From NCBI GenBank assembly GCA_905221615.1, contig CAJNDT010006191.1:1-64000 (forward strand): a stretch of 64,000 bases of DNA, written 5' to 3'. Shown here piece by piece: positions 11,001-22,200 of the stretch (the stretch's first letter is position 1; each line of letters starts with the position of its first letter). The notes below the pieces were generated by a model. The model saw only the letters and a list, made by a program, of their open reading frames with translations, did not search any database and was not told the origin of the DNA. The position numbers and the translations under genes were made by a program. This DNA is from Symbiodinium sp. CCMP2592. Its lineage: Eukaryota > Sar > Dinophyceae > Suessiales > Symbiodiniaceae.

Positions 11001-12976
11001 GTGATCTTGACAATCCTGAACAGCAACAAGCCCCTGACAAGCCTCAAGTAAAAATCAACCCGAACCCTGAAGTTGTGGAGTTTGAAGAAGAGAGCTTGGA
11101 CTACGAGCCCAGTCTTCCTGGGTCTCCTGTTCCTGAGGATCTGCAGCACCTGGTGCCCGAACCCTCACAAGCAGCCCAAGACTCTGAGCTCCCTCAGGAG
11201 TATCTCCCTGGTGGGGACGTTGAGATGGATCAGGTTGATATGGACGACTACACTGTGCCCATGGATGTTGCTCAGGTCCCGGATGTCCTTGACAGTACGA
11301 GCATGCCTCAGTTCATGTTCTCAGTGATTCCGGACCAGAAGCATCACCTGAGTCCTGTTGATTACGGTGAGGTCGGCTTGTTTGCTGCTCAGCTTAAGAG
11401 AAAAGCACCCGCTCAGCACAGTAACCCCGATGAGGGGGTAGCCATGCCTTTCGGTGATCGGGAGGTGTGGGTCATCAAGCCCACTTCTGTGGTTGATGAT
11501 GTCAGTGGCTTGCCTTTGGATCCTGAGAAAACGTGGGTTGGCATGCAGAAAGAGGTGTCTGCTATGCACAACTTGGGTGTCGGCAACGCCCGCACCTATG
11601 ATGAGATTAAGACCCACTGCCAGGAGACAGGTGCCAAGATCATTAAGTCGCGTTTTGTCTTCACTGACAAGGTTGATGTTGACGATCAGCACATTGTGCG
11701 TGCGCGCCTGGTTGCAAAAGACTTTGCTTTCAATCAACCTTCGGCGCTTGACTTGGGCATTGCGAGCCAGACTGCTTCTGTGGAGGCCTTCAAGGCTTTC
11801 ATCTGTCGTGTTGTCCAGGATACGCTTGTCCTTTGGGGACTTGACGTTTCGACTGCCTTCTTGTATGCCAAGTTGGTTCTTGATACCGTGCTTGAGTTGC
11901 CGGGATGCTTTCAGAACCTTGATGGCTCTAAGGTTTACGTCATCCTGGAGAAAGCCATATATGGCTTGAGATCGGCAGGCCTTTCGTGGCAGAAGCATCT
12001 TGCTGGACTTCTTGCTGAGTTGGGATTGTTTCCTTCTCTTATTGAACCTACGTTGTACAAAGGGTATTGGGGAGACATCCTTGTGCTTTGTCTTGTGTAC
12101 GTCGACGACATCTTGCTAGCCACAAGAACGAAAGAGGCAAACCAACAGCTTCTAGACTTCCTCATGGGCCGTCTTAAGGTCAAGTTGACTGGACGCTTGG
12201 ATGAGGACGGCAGGATCGGATTCCTAGGCCGTGAGATAATCAAGCGTGGCCATGAGATCTTGTTGGCTGTGAAGAAAGAATACGTCGATTCGATCTTCGA
12301 GGCTTTTGGGTGGAGCCAGGAGAACCGCAGGAAGATGAAGCCCTGCACTGCACCACCAGACCTCCGATCGATCCTTGACAAGGAAGACCCCGAGAAGCCC
12401 TCCGAAGAGCTCTCCCCTGAAGCCGCGAGCCGCTTTAGAAGCACCCTAGGGAAACTAGGCTGGCTTGTGCAAACCAGGGGGGATTTGTGTTATTTTCACT
12501 CCATGCTGTCTAGAGGTCAAGCCTGTCCGCGCGCTGTGCATGAGGATTGTATGCGTAAAGTGCTTCGTTGGCTTTTGGAGGTTCCCGATCTTGTTCAGGT
12601 CTTTCAGAAGGACTCCAAAGCTCAACCTGGGACTGCAACCCTCGTTGGATTCAGCGACGCTAATTGGGCCTCTGAGCGCTCTACTGGACGGAAGAGCACC
12701 AGCGGAGGAGTGATTTACCTGAATGGGAATTGTATCAAGACTTACTCGAGGCTCCAGCCTATCGTAGCACTCTCCAGTGCGGAGTCTGAGCTTTTCGCTA
12801 TGGTTGAGATGGCGCGCGAGCTTGTAGGATTGGGGCAGCTTTTGGGCCACCTTTTCGAAAGCGTTGCGCAACCCCTATACCTGCCTACGGACAGCTCTTC
12901 CGCTCGCCAAGTCAGTATGATGTCCGGCTTCCTGAGAAGGATGCGTCATGTGGACCTTCGTCTTTGCTACTTGCAG
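5051..12976 (+). CDS. copia gag-pol polyprotein, C-terminus cut off by LINE insertion
   Basis: The first ATG after the primer-binding site is at 5051 (MDPRAEPSRDRSP); the frame is open upstream only to 5036. The order is a Ser/Pro/Gln-rich Gag start, a helical Gag core, a Lys/Gly-rich stretch, and a CCHC knuckle CNYCHKPGHWANEC at residue 514. A hydrophobic segment precedes the protease (IDSGGS, Asp686). A long Ser/Gly/Ala-rich stretch overlaps another ORF, then come a Cys-rich octapeptide repeat, integrase with an HHCC-like motif and Asp1683, Asp1738, Glu1773 (35 residues apart), reverse transcriptase with YVDD at 2350-2353, and RNase H. The LINE interrupts RNase H after LRLCYLQ, before the last catalytic Asp. 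The frame then runs through LINE DNA to a stop at 14119, giving an artefactual tail. Confidence 0.93.
7734..9518 (+). CDS. proline-rich ORF overlapping pol in the +1 frame
   Basis: This 594-codon ORF starts at ATG 7734 and lies wholly inside the open pol frame, between protease and integrase. Its protein begins MSGSNPDQEMEDQDMEN, is rich in Pro, Ala, Lys and Thr (PPKSPPK, three PKPPKGPKAA-type repeats, MQMQVPMQIPVPMQ), and has a short non-repetitive part near its middle (FSAIEGVRLGFMDTEDAATF). Codons in this frame favour G or C in the third position, as in dinoflagellate genes, whereas the pol frame reads as Ser/Gly/Ala-rich low-complexity sequence here. This frame may be the translated one, reached by frameshifting, internal initiation or splicing. 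No known family is recognised. Confidence 0.5.
   Translation: MSGSNPDQEMEDQDMENSTFRVQRLPAEQTELSNDVALPTPVSSPELSPHLTEPDLPTAEVEESPPMSFASLFESSPVEPPSPLILPGSETSPRGALTKAGAKALARQDSPDSPVVTTPVYAWRGKVAPLKPPMPEPDTTPMPPVPEPNTVPMSVEAQEEETDEDECWGKWRPTSSTTASNIAPGSGAPAASSQGAVMQEKIADLAQFRQRASERRQGVLSAIRGAQQPVTPPKAPGSTAMVPSTPPKGPATPPKSPITPPKGPTTPPKSPPKSPPKAAPAPPNIWTAPPPPRAAPKAAAPKVPKAAVPKPPKGPKAAVPKPPKGPKAAIPKPPKGTTTTTLAPLTTPAPVATPVPTTTPPVATVDPVVPTRHMPFSAIEGVRLGFMDTEDAATFARRASLAKAAASKEKGKAPRPPAPPPAPPLVENTPEPPRVPAQRSVPATMQMQVPMQIPVPMQMHVPPQILMDYRYRPYPARPTTAPRPSTVPVAPSSAPMPTPTAAPSLRAPFPTSRPSFMPPAATPRPITKKLMPASKHAPKPRAVVGVHYTIEMPTPEEIFVAPPTSMATAAKPAPLVPPLVDLEEVEAISSDSDL
9602..9805 (+). repeat. 24-bp tandem repeat coding for a Cys octapeptide
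   Basis: About eight and a half units of 24 bp encode VGCPACVQ-like octapeptides in the pol frame, with the Cys at position 6 kept in all full units and an extra Cys in several. Alternating unit types make a 48-bp higher-order period. It sits between the overlapping ORF and the integrase. Confidence 0.85.
12966..12976. repeat. left target-site duplication of the LINE
   Basis: GCTACTTGCAG is present once in element 1 (continuing GATAAGG) and twice here: before the LINE and again at 22786-22796. Two further bases (GA) also match, so the duplication is 11-13 bp, typical of target-primed reverse transcription. Confidence 0.88.
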
Positions 12977-13209
12977 GAAGCTCCTCTAGTGCTCAAGCGC
13001 TCTATGGGGCGCTCAAGTTCGGGGCCGTCGTGGCCGAAATCTTTTCTGGGGCTCGACATCAACGGTAAAAGGCTCTCTAGACTGGCTTTTAGGCCCTCGA
13101 ACCTTCAACAAGTTGGCCGTAGTTTTCGCTGCATGGTTTTCCGATTGGCTCTTTGCTGCGCTCTTTTCCTGGCGATTTCCTGCGAGATTTGCTTTTGCTT
13201 TTCTGGAGA

Positions 13210-13704
13210 ATGCCGCCTGGAAGGCGTATTCGGGTCCGAGCAAAACGGAGGCGTCGGAGAGAGAAGAGACGAACGAGCAGCTCGAGCAGCTCACACACCA
13301 TTCGAAGCTCGTCGATCGATTTTCCTCGGCGATATTTTCTTAGCCCTACAGGATCCATTGGATCATGCGACAGCTCGGCCGACCGGGAAGCGCCTGCAAC
13401 GGGTATTGATACTTCCACGCACATTCGAGCATATGCATTGGACTTGGTTGCGGACACACTGCAGCTTGCAACAACGAGCCAGTATCGATATGGAACAGAC
13501 CTGGCTAAAGAGCTGCTACGAGGCAGCTGCCCGAGGCAAGTTCTGCTACGAGCATGCGACCTGCTGTTCCCTAGGGAACGCTCCCTTCTGCTTGCAATGG
13601 TTCAAACAAGCTACCCGGCCCTGTTGCGAGAGGAGCGGGCCACACCTGCAGTTTTCACAGCATCATGTTGGGACACACATTCGACCGCGTTGCTGCAGTG
13701 TTGA
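13210..13704 (+). CDS. possible short LINE ORF, unknown
   Basis: The first ATG of this open stretch is at 13210; the frame is open from 13153. The product has an Arg- and Ser-rich start (RRRRREKRR, a run of Ser), followed by a more ordinary, leucine-rich segment. It is 165 codons long and reads better than the frame that continues from gag-pol. It could be part of an ORF1-like product or an accidental frame. No known domain is visible. Confidence 0.25.
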   Translation: MPPGRRIRVRAKRRRRREKRRTSSSSSSHTIRSSSIDFPRRYFLSPTGSIGSCDSSADREAPATGIDTSTHIRAYALDLVADTLQLATTSQYRYGTDLAKELLRGSCPRQVLLRACDLLFPRERSLLLAMVQTSYPALLREERATPAVFTASCWDTHSTALLQC

Positions 13705-15539
13705 GCTGACCTCACACATGCCCTGTCATGAGAACTATCCTGTTACAGGTGGCTGGCTTACTTTAGCTACTGCTTGCTGCGACCTCAGTCATGGCTGTGG
13801 TGCCTCCACGCCGAGACTCCATCCCCTTTGCAGGTCCCTGGGACCACGAGGAGTCTTCGCTTGGAATGATGGGTCAGTCCCCTGTTCCAGACACAGTTGT
13901 GGTGACACCACGCTGTTAAGCATTCACACTGCCAGGTCCAATGTGCTCGGCAAGCTGGTGACATGGTCAGGAACTTGGGTTCAGCCAATCAGGGATATGC
14001 ATTTTCACAACATGTGGCTAGAGGTTCTTTCATGCTCCCCTTTGCGAACTGCTGCAGCGGAGTGCCCAATGTCCTCTTCTAACTCCCGGCCCCAGTACGT
14101 AGCAGAATGCATGGCATAGCCCGCAGGTGCCAGTATGCTGCTTCTATAGGCCTGGGTTGTTCCTTCATCATGCCAGTGAGTCCAATGATCCTGTCTGGTG
14201 GCTGTGGTGCACCCACGCTGCCAGGGCAACAAGTACAAGCTGCTCACTGCCTAAGCCAGGCGCGGTGTGCCGGTTCGGTGAGTGCTGGGTGTACCCGCCT
14301 CGCGCTTCCTCAGGTCTCTCGACGGAACGAGCCTGGATGTACAGAAGGCTTCGTGCACTCTGACACTCGCATGTGTTGTCGTGTAGGGTTCCGCACTGGT
14401 GATGCTGTACCTGCACCTGTTCATATACGCCTCTTGACCTGCAGGAACCATCAACGAGGATGCCGTGCAGGCCACTGCACCAGACCGTTGCTCAGCCGTC
14501 ACATGCACTCAGCCACTGCTACTGGTCTTGCCATGCCTCTCTCTGGTAAGTTTTCGCTCGAGGGACGCATAGCCGCCGTAGCTAGCTACGGTCCAGTGTC
14601 TCTTTCAGAGCACAACACATTTCTCCACATGGGCGCTCATAGCAGTGACTCGCGGCAGAAGAGATCGGCTTGCAGACCGGGCCGCCGGGAACGATTCATC
14701 ATCAAGCAGACGGCCAAAGCCAAAGCTGCCCCGGGGCCACCGTTGCGACAACCACCGAAGCCTCCCTTGCCTAGACATCGAGTGCTGCAGTATCCCGAGA
14801 GTACAGATTCACTGCTTCAACACCGGACACATGCGATACCCACACTGCAGCGAGATAGCTCGACTGCTGTTTCTATCGAAGAGACTATTGCGGGGACCGG
14901 TGAGCATAGCTTGGACAAGAAGGCCAAGGGCTGCAAGCACCAAGCTACTTCCAGTGACAGTGCCTATGTTACCTTTGAGCCTCTGCCCTGTGAAGTTTAT
15001 CGCCCACAGCTGGTCTCAGATCAGCAGAGGGGCAGACCGAACCAGTGCGGGAAGACGGCTGCAGCATACATAGATGCTCTTGCATTGTGTCGGTCAGCTT
15101 GCACAAATGCTTACATCGCATGTCTGAGGTGCTTGCGAATCCGGCCACACAGCACACAACAACATGTTGCGGCAGGAAAACACGTGACAGCCGCTCGAGC
15201 AATAGGGTATGTACCACCTGCAGGTCGGACTCTTCCGTGGGGAGGGTGTCTACAGGACTTTGGGACACATGAAGACTCTGCACAATCCTCTGGGGCTCAT
15301 CAGGGACCTGTTTTGGTAGCAGGGAGTGGGCGGGGCGGCTGGGAGATGTGTGCTCCAGTCGATACCTCAGCACCGCTTTCACTTTACCAACCAGGCAATT
15401 CGGCCGGCCCCTTGTCAGGTTTTCGCATGCTGAGAGCCGTGTGCGAACCTCGATTCTCTGCAACCACTGCACTACTCAGCACGGCTCCATGCATTGGCCT
15501 CTCTAGGTTGTGGATCACTTTCTGGGGCACCTTGACATC

Positions 15540-16226
15540 ATGGTCAGGAGCTCTGCCAAGGCCACCACAAGTAAACCAAGAGCCAAGCAGCGATCCAAAG
15601 CAAAGCCCAAACCCAAGCAGACAGCCACTCGTGACACACCTGGGAGACGCAACCGCGCCAACAGGGTCGCCCGATCCAGCACCAGCGACAGCAGCTGCGA
15701 AAGCAGCAGCAGCACTGAAGGACCTGGCACCCGCACTGAGGCGGCATCTATGCCACCAGACCCGAGGTCTCCTTCGAGGGACCCTGGAGTGGACATGGAC
15801 TCCCGCTCTGACTGCGAGTGTGCTTCTCTACCTGGTAGCTCTGAGATTGCATCAGAACCCACGTCGGCAGTGCAATCGCCGAAGAACTGCAGTGCAGAAG
15901 AGCCGCCACAGAGCCACGGCGCGACGCCGGGGCCTCGCCCTATTGTCTCTGCTCTTATGCCAAAACATTGCTGCTTCAGGACACGGGACACGGGCCACGG
16001 GACACGAGGCAGGCCGGCCAGAGCGTGCGCCAAGATGCTGGTACGTGCATCGTTACGATGCAAATGCCACTTTGCACTGCTACATGAGTGCGTCAACCAC
16101 CGGCCGACGCCGAAAAGTCCGAGCCCCAAGCCGAACGGCACATCCACCCGGGTACGGCCGTACCTGGTGCTACCAGGAGACCTCATCCTGGAGGCATGCC
16201 TGGATCCGTTTCCGGAAGCTGGCTGA
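15540..16226 (+). CDS. candidate LINE ORF1, basic low-complexity protein
   Basis: The ATG at 15540 opens a 228-codon frame. The protein starts with a Lys/Arg/Pro-rich stretch (MVRSSAKATTSKPRAKQ), followed by Ser/Glu/Pro-rich sequence and a Cys/His-containing part (CCFRTRDTGHGTRG, CKCHFALLHECVNH). A basic nucleic-acid-binding protein upstream of the endonuclease/RT ORF is what ORF1 of a LINE usually is. Its stop lies 37 bases before the ATG at 16264 that probably opens ORF2. No canonical RRM or zinc knuckle is seen, so this is positional inference. Confidence 0.4.
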   Translation: MVRSSAKATTSKPRAKQRSKAKPKPKQTATRDTPGRRNRANRVARSSTSDSSCESSSSTEGPGTRTEAASMPPDPRSPSRDPGVDMDSRSDCECASLPGSSEIASEPTSAVQSPKNCSAEEPPQSHGATPGPRPIVSALMPKHCCFRTRDTGHGTRGRPARACAKMLVRASLRCKCHFALLHECVNHRPTPKSPSPKPNGTSTRVRPYLVLPGDLILEACLDPFPEAG

Positions 16227-16263
16227 CTGGCCCTGCCCTTGGTTGCAACAGCCTGCAAGCTCA

Positions 16264-19200
16264 ATGGAAGTACCGGCTAGCATGAGTGCAGGCAGAGAGT
16301 CACATTGTGAGCCTATACACCGTGTCACATTCAGAAACCACGACAAAGAAGCATTGTCTCTCCCCATAGAGCATAAGCCCTATTATCAGAATCGCACTAG
16401 ACCCGGTCCCAAGTCCGGGAGGCACTACATTAAGTCGATCTCATTGCGCCCATTTCTTTACCTTGTGCTCTTTATACATTGGGCCAGCATGATCGTAGTG
16501 TCTGGAGTGAGGGTTGGCGCCTCTAGTACCCGCTACGCGCCAGGAGCGTCTTCGATGCTTCCGTCAACTTCCCAGTCTGCAGGGGACGTTAAACACGGGG
16601 ATGGGGTAGCAAATGCCCCAGGCAAGTGGCAACCAGCGCGCAAACGCGCCTACCGACGAGCACTCGCCCGGGCCCAGAAAAGCCCGGCGGGCGGGGTCAT
16701 GTACAGAGGTCACTGGCTAACTGGAAGAGCCGATCTTAAGGATCGAGCTGACACCAAGATTTCCCAGGCAGCCACGGAGGCCAGACCCACCATCGATGTA
16801 CTTAGCTGGAACTGTGGAGGCCTCACCTCGGCCAGGTATGCCGAGTTAAAGCAGTGGCTCCACATGCAGACCCCACAGGCACGTCCAGGGATCACCATCA
16901 TCCAGGAGACATTCTGGAAAAGCTCCAGTGAGTGGGAGGACGATCTGTTCTCCTATGTGCACTCAGGCACGAACCGCAATAAAGAGGGGGGCCTGTTGGT
17001 GATAATATCCAAGCAAGTGTGCCAATCGAACCTTATCAGGTATGATGAAATTCAGCCGGGCCGCCTTCTCCACGTCAGGCTGGCAACGGAGCCGTGTACC
17101 AACTTGCTAGCAGTCTACCAACACTCATGGCGAAGTGACCTCAGCACTGCCGCAAAAGAGCTGCTGCTCTCTAAGCGTGCCACGGTTTGGCGCAGGATTC
17201 AGCAATTTGTGCATGGGACCTCTGCCCGGTCCCAACTTGTGTTGGCAGGTGACTTCAACTGCCCTGTCACTGAATGTCTGCCTTTTGTTGGAAAGGGCTA
17301 CCGTCGCAACGTCCGTGCGGGGCACCGTGAACTTCCGCCCATGGCAGCTGACTCGGATGAATTTCTTGATATCTTGAAGAATGAGGACTTGCAAGTACTC
17401 AATAGCTTTGGCAAGTCGGGCCTGGCCTGCAGCACATACATCAACGCGTCGCAAAAGCCTGTCCAGGGATCGCAGATCGACTTTATCATCATGCGCCGAT
17501 CTCAGGCGGATGACGGCAGTCGCTGTGCCCAGCTTCTGCGAGACTTCCCGCTTCTCCCCATTGAGGGCATGTGGCATTACCCACTGCGGGCACGCTTGCC
17601 GTGCCCTCGGTTGCCACGACACCAAATGCGGGGACAACGCCTCACACCTGACTCTGCTTCACTGGCCTTGAACCAACAGCCTGTCAAGGCACAGCAGTTC
17701 CAACAGTTGGTGGCACAGGCACTTGACCAGTGTGTCGACATGGAAGGAATCAACACTGCACTTACTCAGTCCTGGTCCCAGGTCTTCGGGCCCGTTCGGC
17801 GACAGAGTACGGTCCATGCCAAGGACTGTTGTCTTGCGAATATGTGGCACCATAGAACCAGAGCCACACAAGCTAGGTCGTGGATGGCCCGATGGCACCA
17901 CATCTCCCGATACCAGGCCATTCGCCGCACTATTCAGCAGCATGTGCGGGCTGCCAAACAAGCCAGGCTTCAGCAACAACTTCTTGATGCTGAGAGTGCG
18001 AGCACCCGAGGAAACCCCGGAGCATTGTATCAAATCATTCGTCGCATTGCACCAAAGCTCCGACGGAGGAAACTGCAGCTGAGAGACGAGCATGGCCGAC
18101 TGCTTGGCCCCCGAAAGGAGGCGGAACACATACTTGCTCACTACTCGGAAGTATTTGCTTCAGCTTCTGCCACGGAGGACTCCTGGCTGACACAGCCCTT
18201 CCACTTCGAGGAAATGGAATTCCAGGCCGCTCTTTCTGAACTTCCGTTGCATAAAGCCTTGCCTGCCCACTGTGCCCCTGCCCCACTCTGGCGCTGGTGT
18301 GCTGACACAGTCAGCTCGTGCACGGCTCGGCTCTTGAAGTGTGGCTTGCAAGCAGGATCGTTTAGGCAGCAGTGGCCACTTGAATGGGCGATCTCATTTC
18401 TGTGTCTCTTACCCAAAACAGATCAGAAACTTGATGCTGTGATCAAGCTCCGCCCCATCTCCTTATTGCATCCTCTTGGTAAATCTTTCGCTGGCATGCT
18501 TATGTACCGGGTTAGGGACACCATCGCACACAAGCTGGCGGACACTCCACAATTTGCATACTTAGTAGGGCGTTCAACAGCGGATGCGGTTGATCGGGCT
18601 GTGTGGCACATCTACCAGACTAGGCAACGGGTCGGTCAACAGTACACGATCCACCACAGGCGTGCAGGTATACCTCAGCACGAGATCCGCGGCAGCCTTA
18701 CTCTGAGCATTGACTTACGTAGGGCCTTCGATTCCATCGACCGGTGTCTTATCGCTAAGTCGTTGGAGTGGGCTGGCGTGCCCACTTCTCTGGTCGAGGT
18801 CATTGTCGGCATACACGAAGCCATGCGTGTTAGCTATACTTCTTGCTCGGGAGAGGCCCTGTCCACCGCGACAGGACGCGGCCTCCGACAAGGATGCCGT
18901 TTGGCCCCTATCATTTGGGCTTGCATAACTGGCTATTTGATGGCCAAACTAGGCCCGTTACTTGATCAAGGAGAGCTGCGTCCCCTGCTCACTCTGTTCG
19001 CAGATGACACTCTGGGCCAATGGGAGATACAATGCAAAGAGCACCTGTCCATGGCATTGACCCAGGTTGCCTTCCTACTCGACTTCTTGAAGGCACACAA
19101 CCTGTGTGCCAATACAGAGAAATCGGTGATCCTCATCAAGCTTGCAGGTGCCAAGCATGTGTCGCTCTGGAAAAAGCACACAACGCACGACCCCGAGCTG

Positions 19201-22200
19201 GGACTGTGCGCCAGAATTCCGTGTCAGGGGCATCATGTATTGCTTCCTGTCAAGTCCAAGCACAAATACCTAGGAGTAATGTTGTCTTATAACCATTTGG
19301 AACGCGAGACGGCTGCATATCGAACACGTTGCGCCCAGGCCAGTTTCGCGAGGATCCAGGTGGCCACTAAGCGCACCAGTAGACTTTCTTTGCGCTGCAG
19401 GGTTCGCTTGTGGAGGGCAGTGGTGTGGACCACGATGTGCTACGGCATTGATTGCACAGGCCTCGACATCGTTGGACGCCGTCAGCTTTATGCCACGGCA
19501 GTGCGACACTTGAGGGCTATGGCCAACTCGCCGTCTCACATCAGCAAGGAAACCACCTCGGCCCTTCTGCTCAGGCTGGAGCTGCCACACCCTGCGGATA
19601 TGCTGCTGGACAAGACAAAGGCCAGACATGAACGCACTAGTCAATCACAGGTCTTCGCATTGCAGCCACAGGGCCTGACACAGGTTTGGGAGGCTGTTAG
19701 GAGCTCACTTGAAGTGCCAGGTAGGAAGTCCCCTGCTCCCTCCCATCCAACCGCTGCGGTGACACCGCCGGCTGTGCAGTCTGCTGTGACACAGGAGGAC
19801 AATTGCCCACCTGCCGCTCAGAATAGCCCGGAGGACCCGGTAGCCGTGCTAAACACAACACATGCTGAGGTCCCGACCCCCACTGAGACGATACCTCCGG
19901 CTCCGATTGAAACGGGTGCCCATGCTGACCTGGTGTGTCCTGTCTGTGACTACCAAGCTGCTGACACCACGGCCTTGAGGTACCATATGACCTCGATTCA
20001 CGGCCTTTCTGAGAGGGAGCTTGCCATGGCCACAGCTGCACCGTTCAAGTTCGAAGAACATTCGTACGCGGGCATGCCCACTTGCAAACACTGTCGTAAG
20101 TCCTTCTCTGGCATACCTCAGTTTCGTAGACATATAGAGGCCCAAGCATGTCCTGTCCTGCACGGATACACGAACAATAGCAGGGATTACGGACAGCATC
20201 CGCCGCTCCCGAAAGAAGCGAGCACAGAAAGCACTCCGCTCAGGGACAGGCCGAGCACGCTCCAACATCTCAGCGAGGGGGGCTGGCTGCAATTGGCTCA
20301 ATCCCCAGGATTTAGGGAAGTTGCACTGGCACACTGCCCGCTTTGTCACCTTTGGGTTGCCAACAGTAGCGGTCAAGTCAAGAAGCATATGCGCACAAAA
20401 CATGGGGACCAACAGGACTTGATTCAAGAGGTCATTGAAGTCTGTCGTAAGTCGTCTTACTTTATCCAATCCCCGTGCCAGTTGTGTGGCATTGCTTGGA
20501 AGGGGGCACGAATCCGCCACCGCGAAGCCTGCGCTGTGCTCTTTGCTGCGCGGCTGCTAGCTGCTCACCACGGCTATGTTTTCCGAGATGAGCATGGAAC
20601 CCGAGCCCTCGCCTCTGATGGAGTTCGAGTCGGTGTTCAACCAACCGCTGCCGAGCCCGTTCCCGTCCTTCCGCCACCCGCCGTCGGCACACCCGATGCC
20701 GCCAAAGCGCAGAGGGGCTCCGCTAAGCCAAAACCAGAGCCAAAAACTGAAGCATCAGGGCAAGGGTCAAGGAGGGCACGGCGGATATTGGGGAAAGGGC
20801 CCGAACAAGGGCAAAGGAAAGGGCACTCATCAGACACCGTGGCAGTCGTCTCAGGATCCCTCGTGGCAGCTGGCACCAACGTCGTGGCATCCGAGCTATC
20901 CGAGCTACCAAGGCTATCAGGGCTACTCGGACATGTATGTGACACAGCAGGAGATCCAGCTGCTTCGGCAGCTGCTGGTGCGACACGAGTGGGAGCTAGC
21001 AGCTCTTCGTGTGGATCGAGGGTTCGTTCTCCACATGAGGTCGGGCCCGGACGGCATCCTGAGAGAGGTGTTTCAAGCGAGCAAGCTTTGGAACGAGGCG
21101 AAGACCCAGGGTACCCTTCAGAATCTTACATTGCGCCAGGCTCTCCTCATGAAGGTCTTCACTGTCCTGAAGGATCGAATGGAGCATATGAACGAGGGCC
21201 ACATCGCCACAGCCCGCAAGCACGGTTGGCTCAGCCGGGACGGTATGCAATGGCAGTATCTGAAGTGGTCACAGACTCACGAGAGCCTCATCCCGGAGGA
21301 TCCAGTTCGACAGGTCCCGCACGACTCCCTGGTGCAACACATCACGTCGATCCTTCGAGCATTGAACATGGACCACATGATCCACCGCTTTGCAGCGACT
21401 CGCAAGCTGACAGAGAATGTGGAGAACACGATGCCATTCCTGTTGCAGATCTCCCTTCAGGGCCAGACATCGCATCAACTGTTTCAGGCTCTTCAGGACT
21501 TGTGCGGAGCGGGATGTCTTCAGCTTATCGGCATGACAATGCGTCGCGAGCGACTGGAGTTGCAACCCATGGCCAAAAAGCTGAATTGGTGAGTACGGCA
21601 GGGCAGTGCATAGGAGGCTCCTCCCCAGTGGACTTCCCCTCTCCGGTGGCTCCGGGTGGGCGCCACACTCAGATTGAGGCAGATGCGGTACGCTCTAAAA
21701 TAAAAACTTGGAAGCTTCTCAATCAAGGTCGCAACAGCTGTTATGCCAATTCCTTACTTTTGAGCCTTGTGTGGACTGAAACCTTTCTCGGATGCCAACT
21801 CTTCGAAGGTCCTCTGGGATCATCGCTGCGATCCTTGGTTCAGGCTGGCCGGGCAGTTGACATTTGGTCTGTGCTGCCCTGGATTAGTGCCACCCGTACC
21901 TGGCGAGCACCTAGGAGGCAGCATGACATTGCGGAGTTTTTGCTCTACATGCGTCCACAGCTCAATGCTTCATTGATCGACGGTTCGTGGGGGACTGCGG
22001 GGTCCGCGCCCCATCGTGGCTTGGAGGTTGTGGATGAGGGCCACACGTGGCCTATGCTGCTTGCAAACAGGCCCGCCTCAGCAGCTGATGATCCCACACC
22101 GTGTTCGGAGTGCGGCTTGCAAGACTTGCTATCGTGCTGGCATCAACAGGCGGAACCACAGGCGCTCCTGAAGCCGCCAAAGTTTTGTGCGATTCAAGTG

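Noticed and set aside
5036..14119. A single 3,027-codon fusion protein of copia and LINE sequence
   Set aside because: The reading frame merely runs on through the LINE 5' region after 12976. The LINE is bounded by a target duplication and element 1 shows the uninterrupted order, so the fusion is an accident.
14107..16263. Long N-terminal extension of LINE ORF2
   Set aside because: The frame is open but reads as Cys/Arg/Ser-rich noise and overlaps a better basic ORF in another frame (15540-16226). I placed the likely start at 16264.
21587..21671. Spliceosomal intron joining the +1 ORF to the ubiquitin protease
   Set aside because: GTGAGT is present at 21589, but the nearest acceptor at CACACTCAG would create a stop at the junction. 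I could not find a clean join by eye, so it is left as a question.
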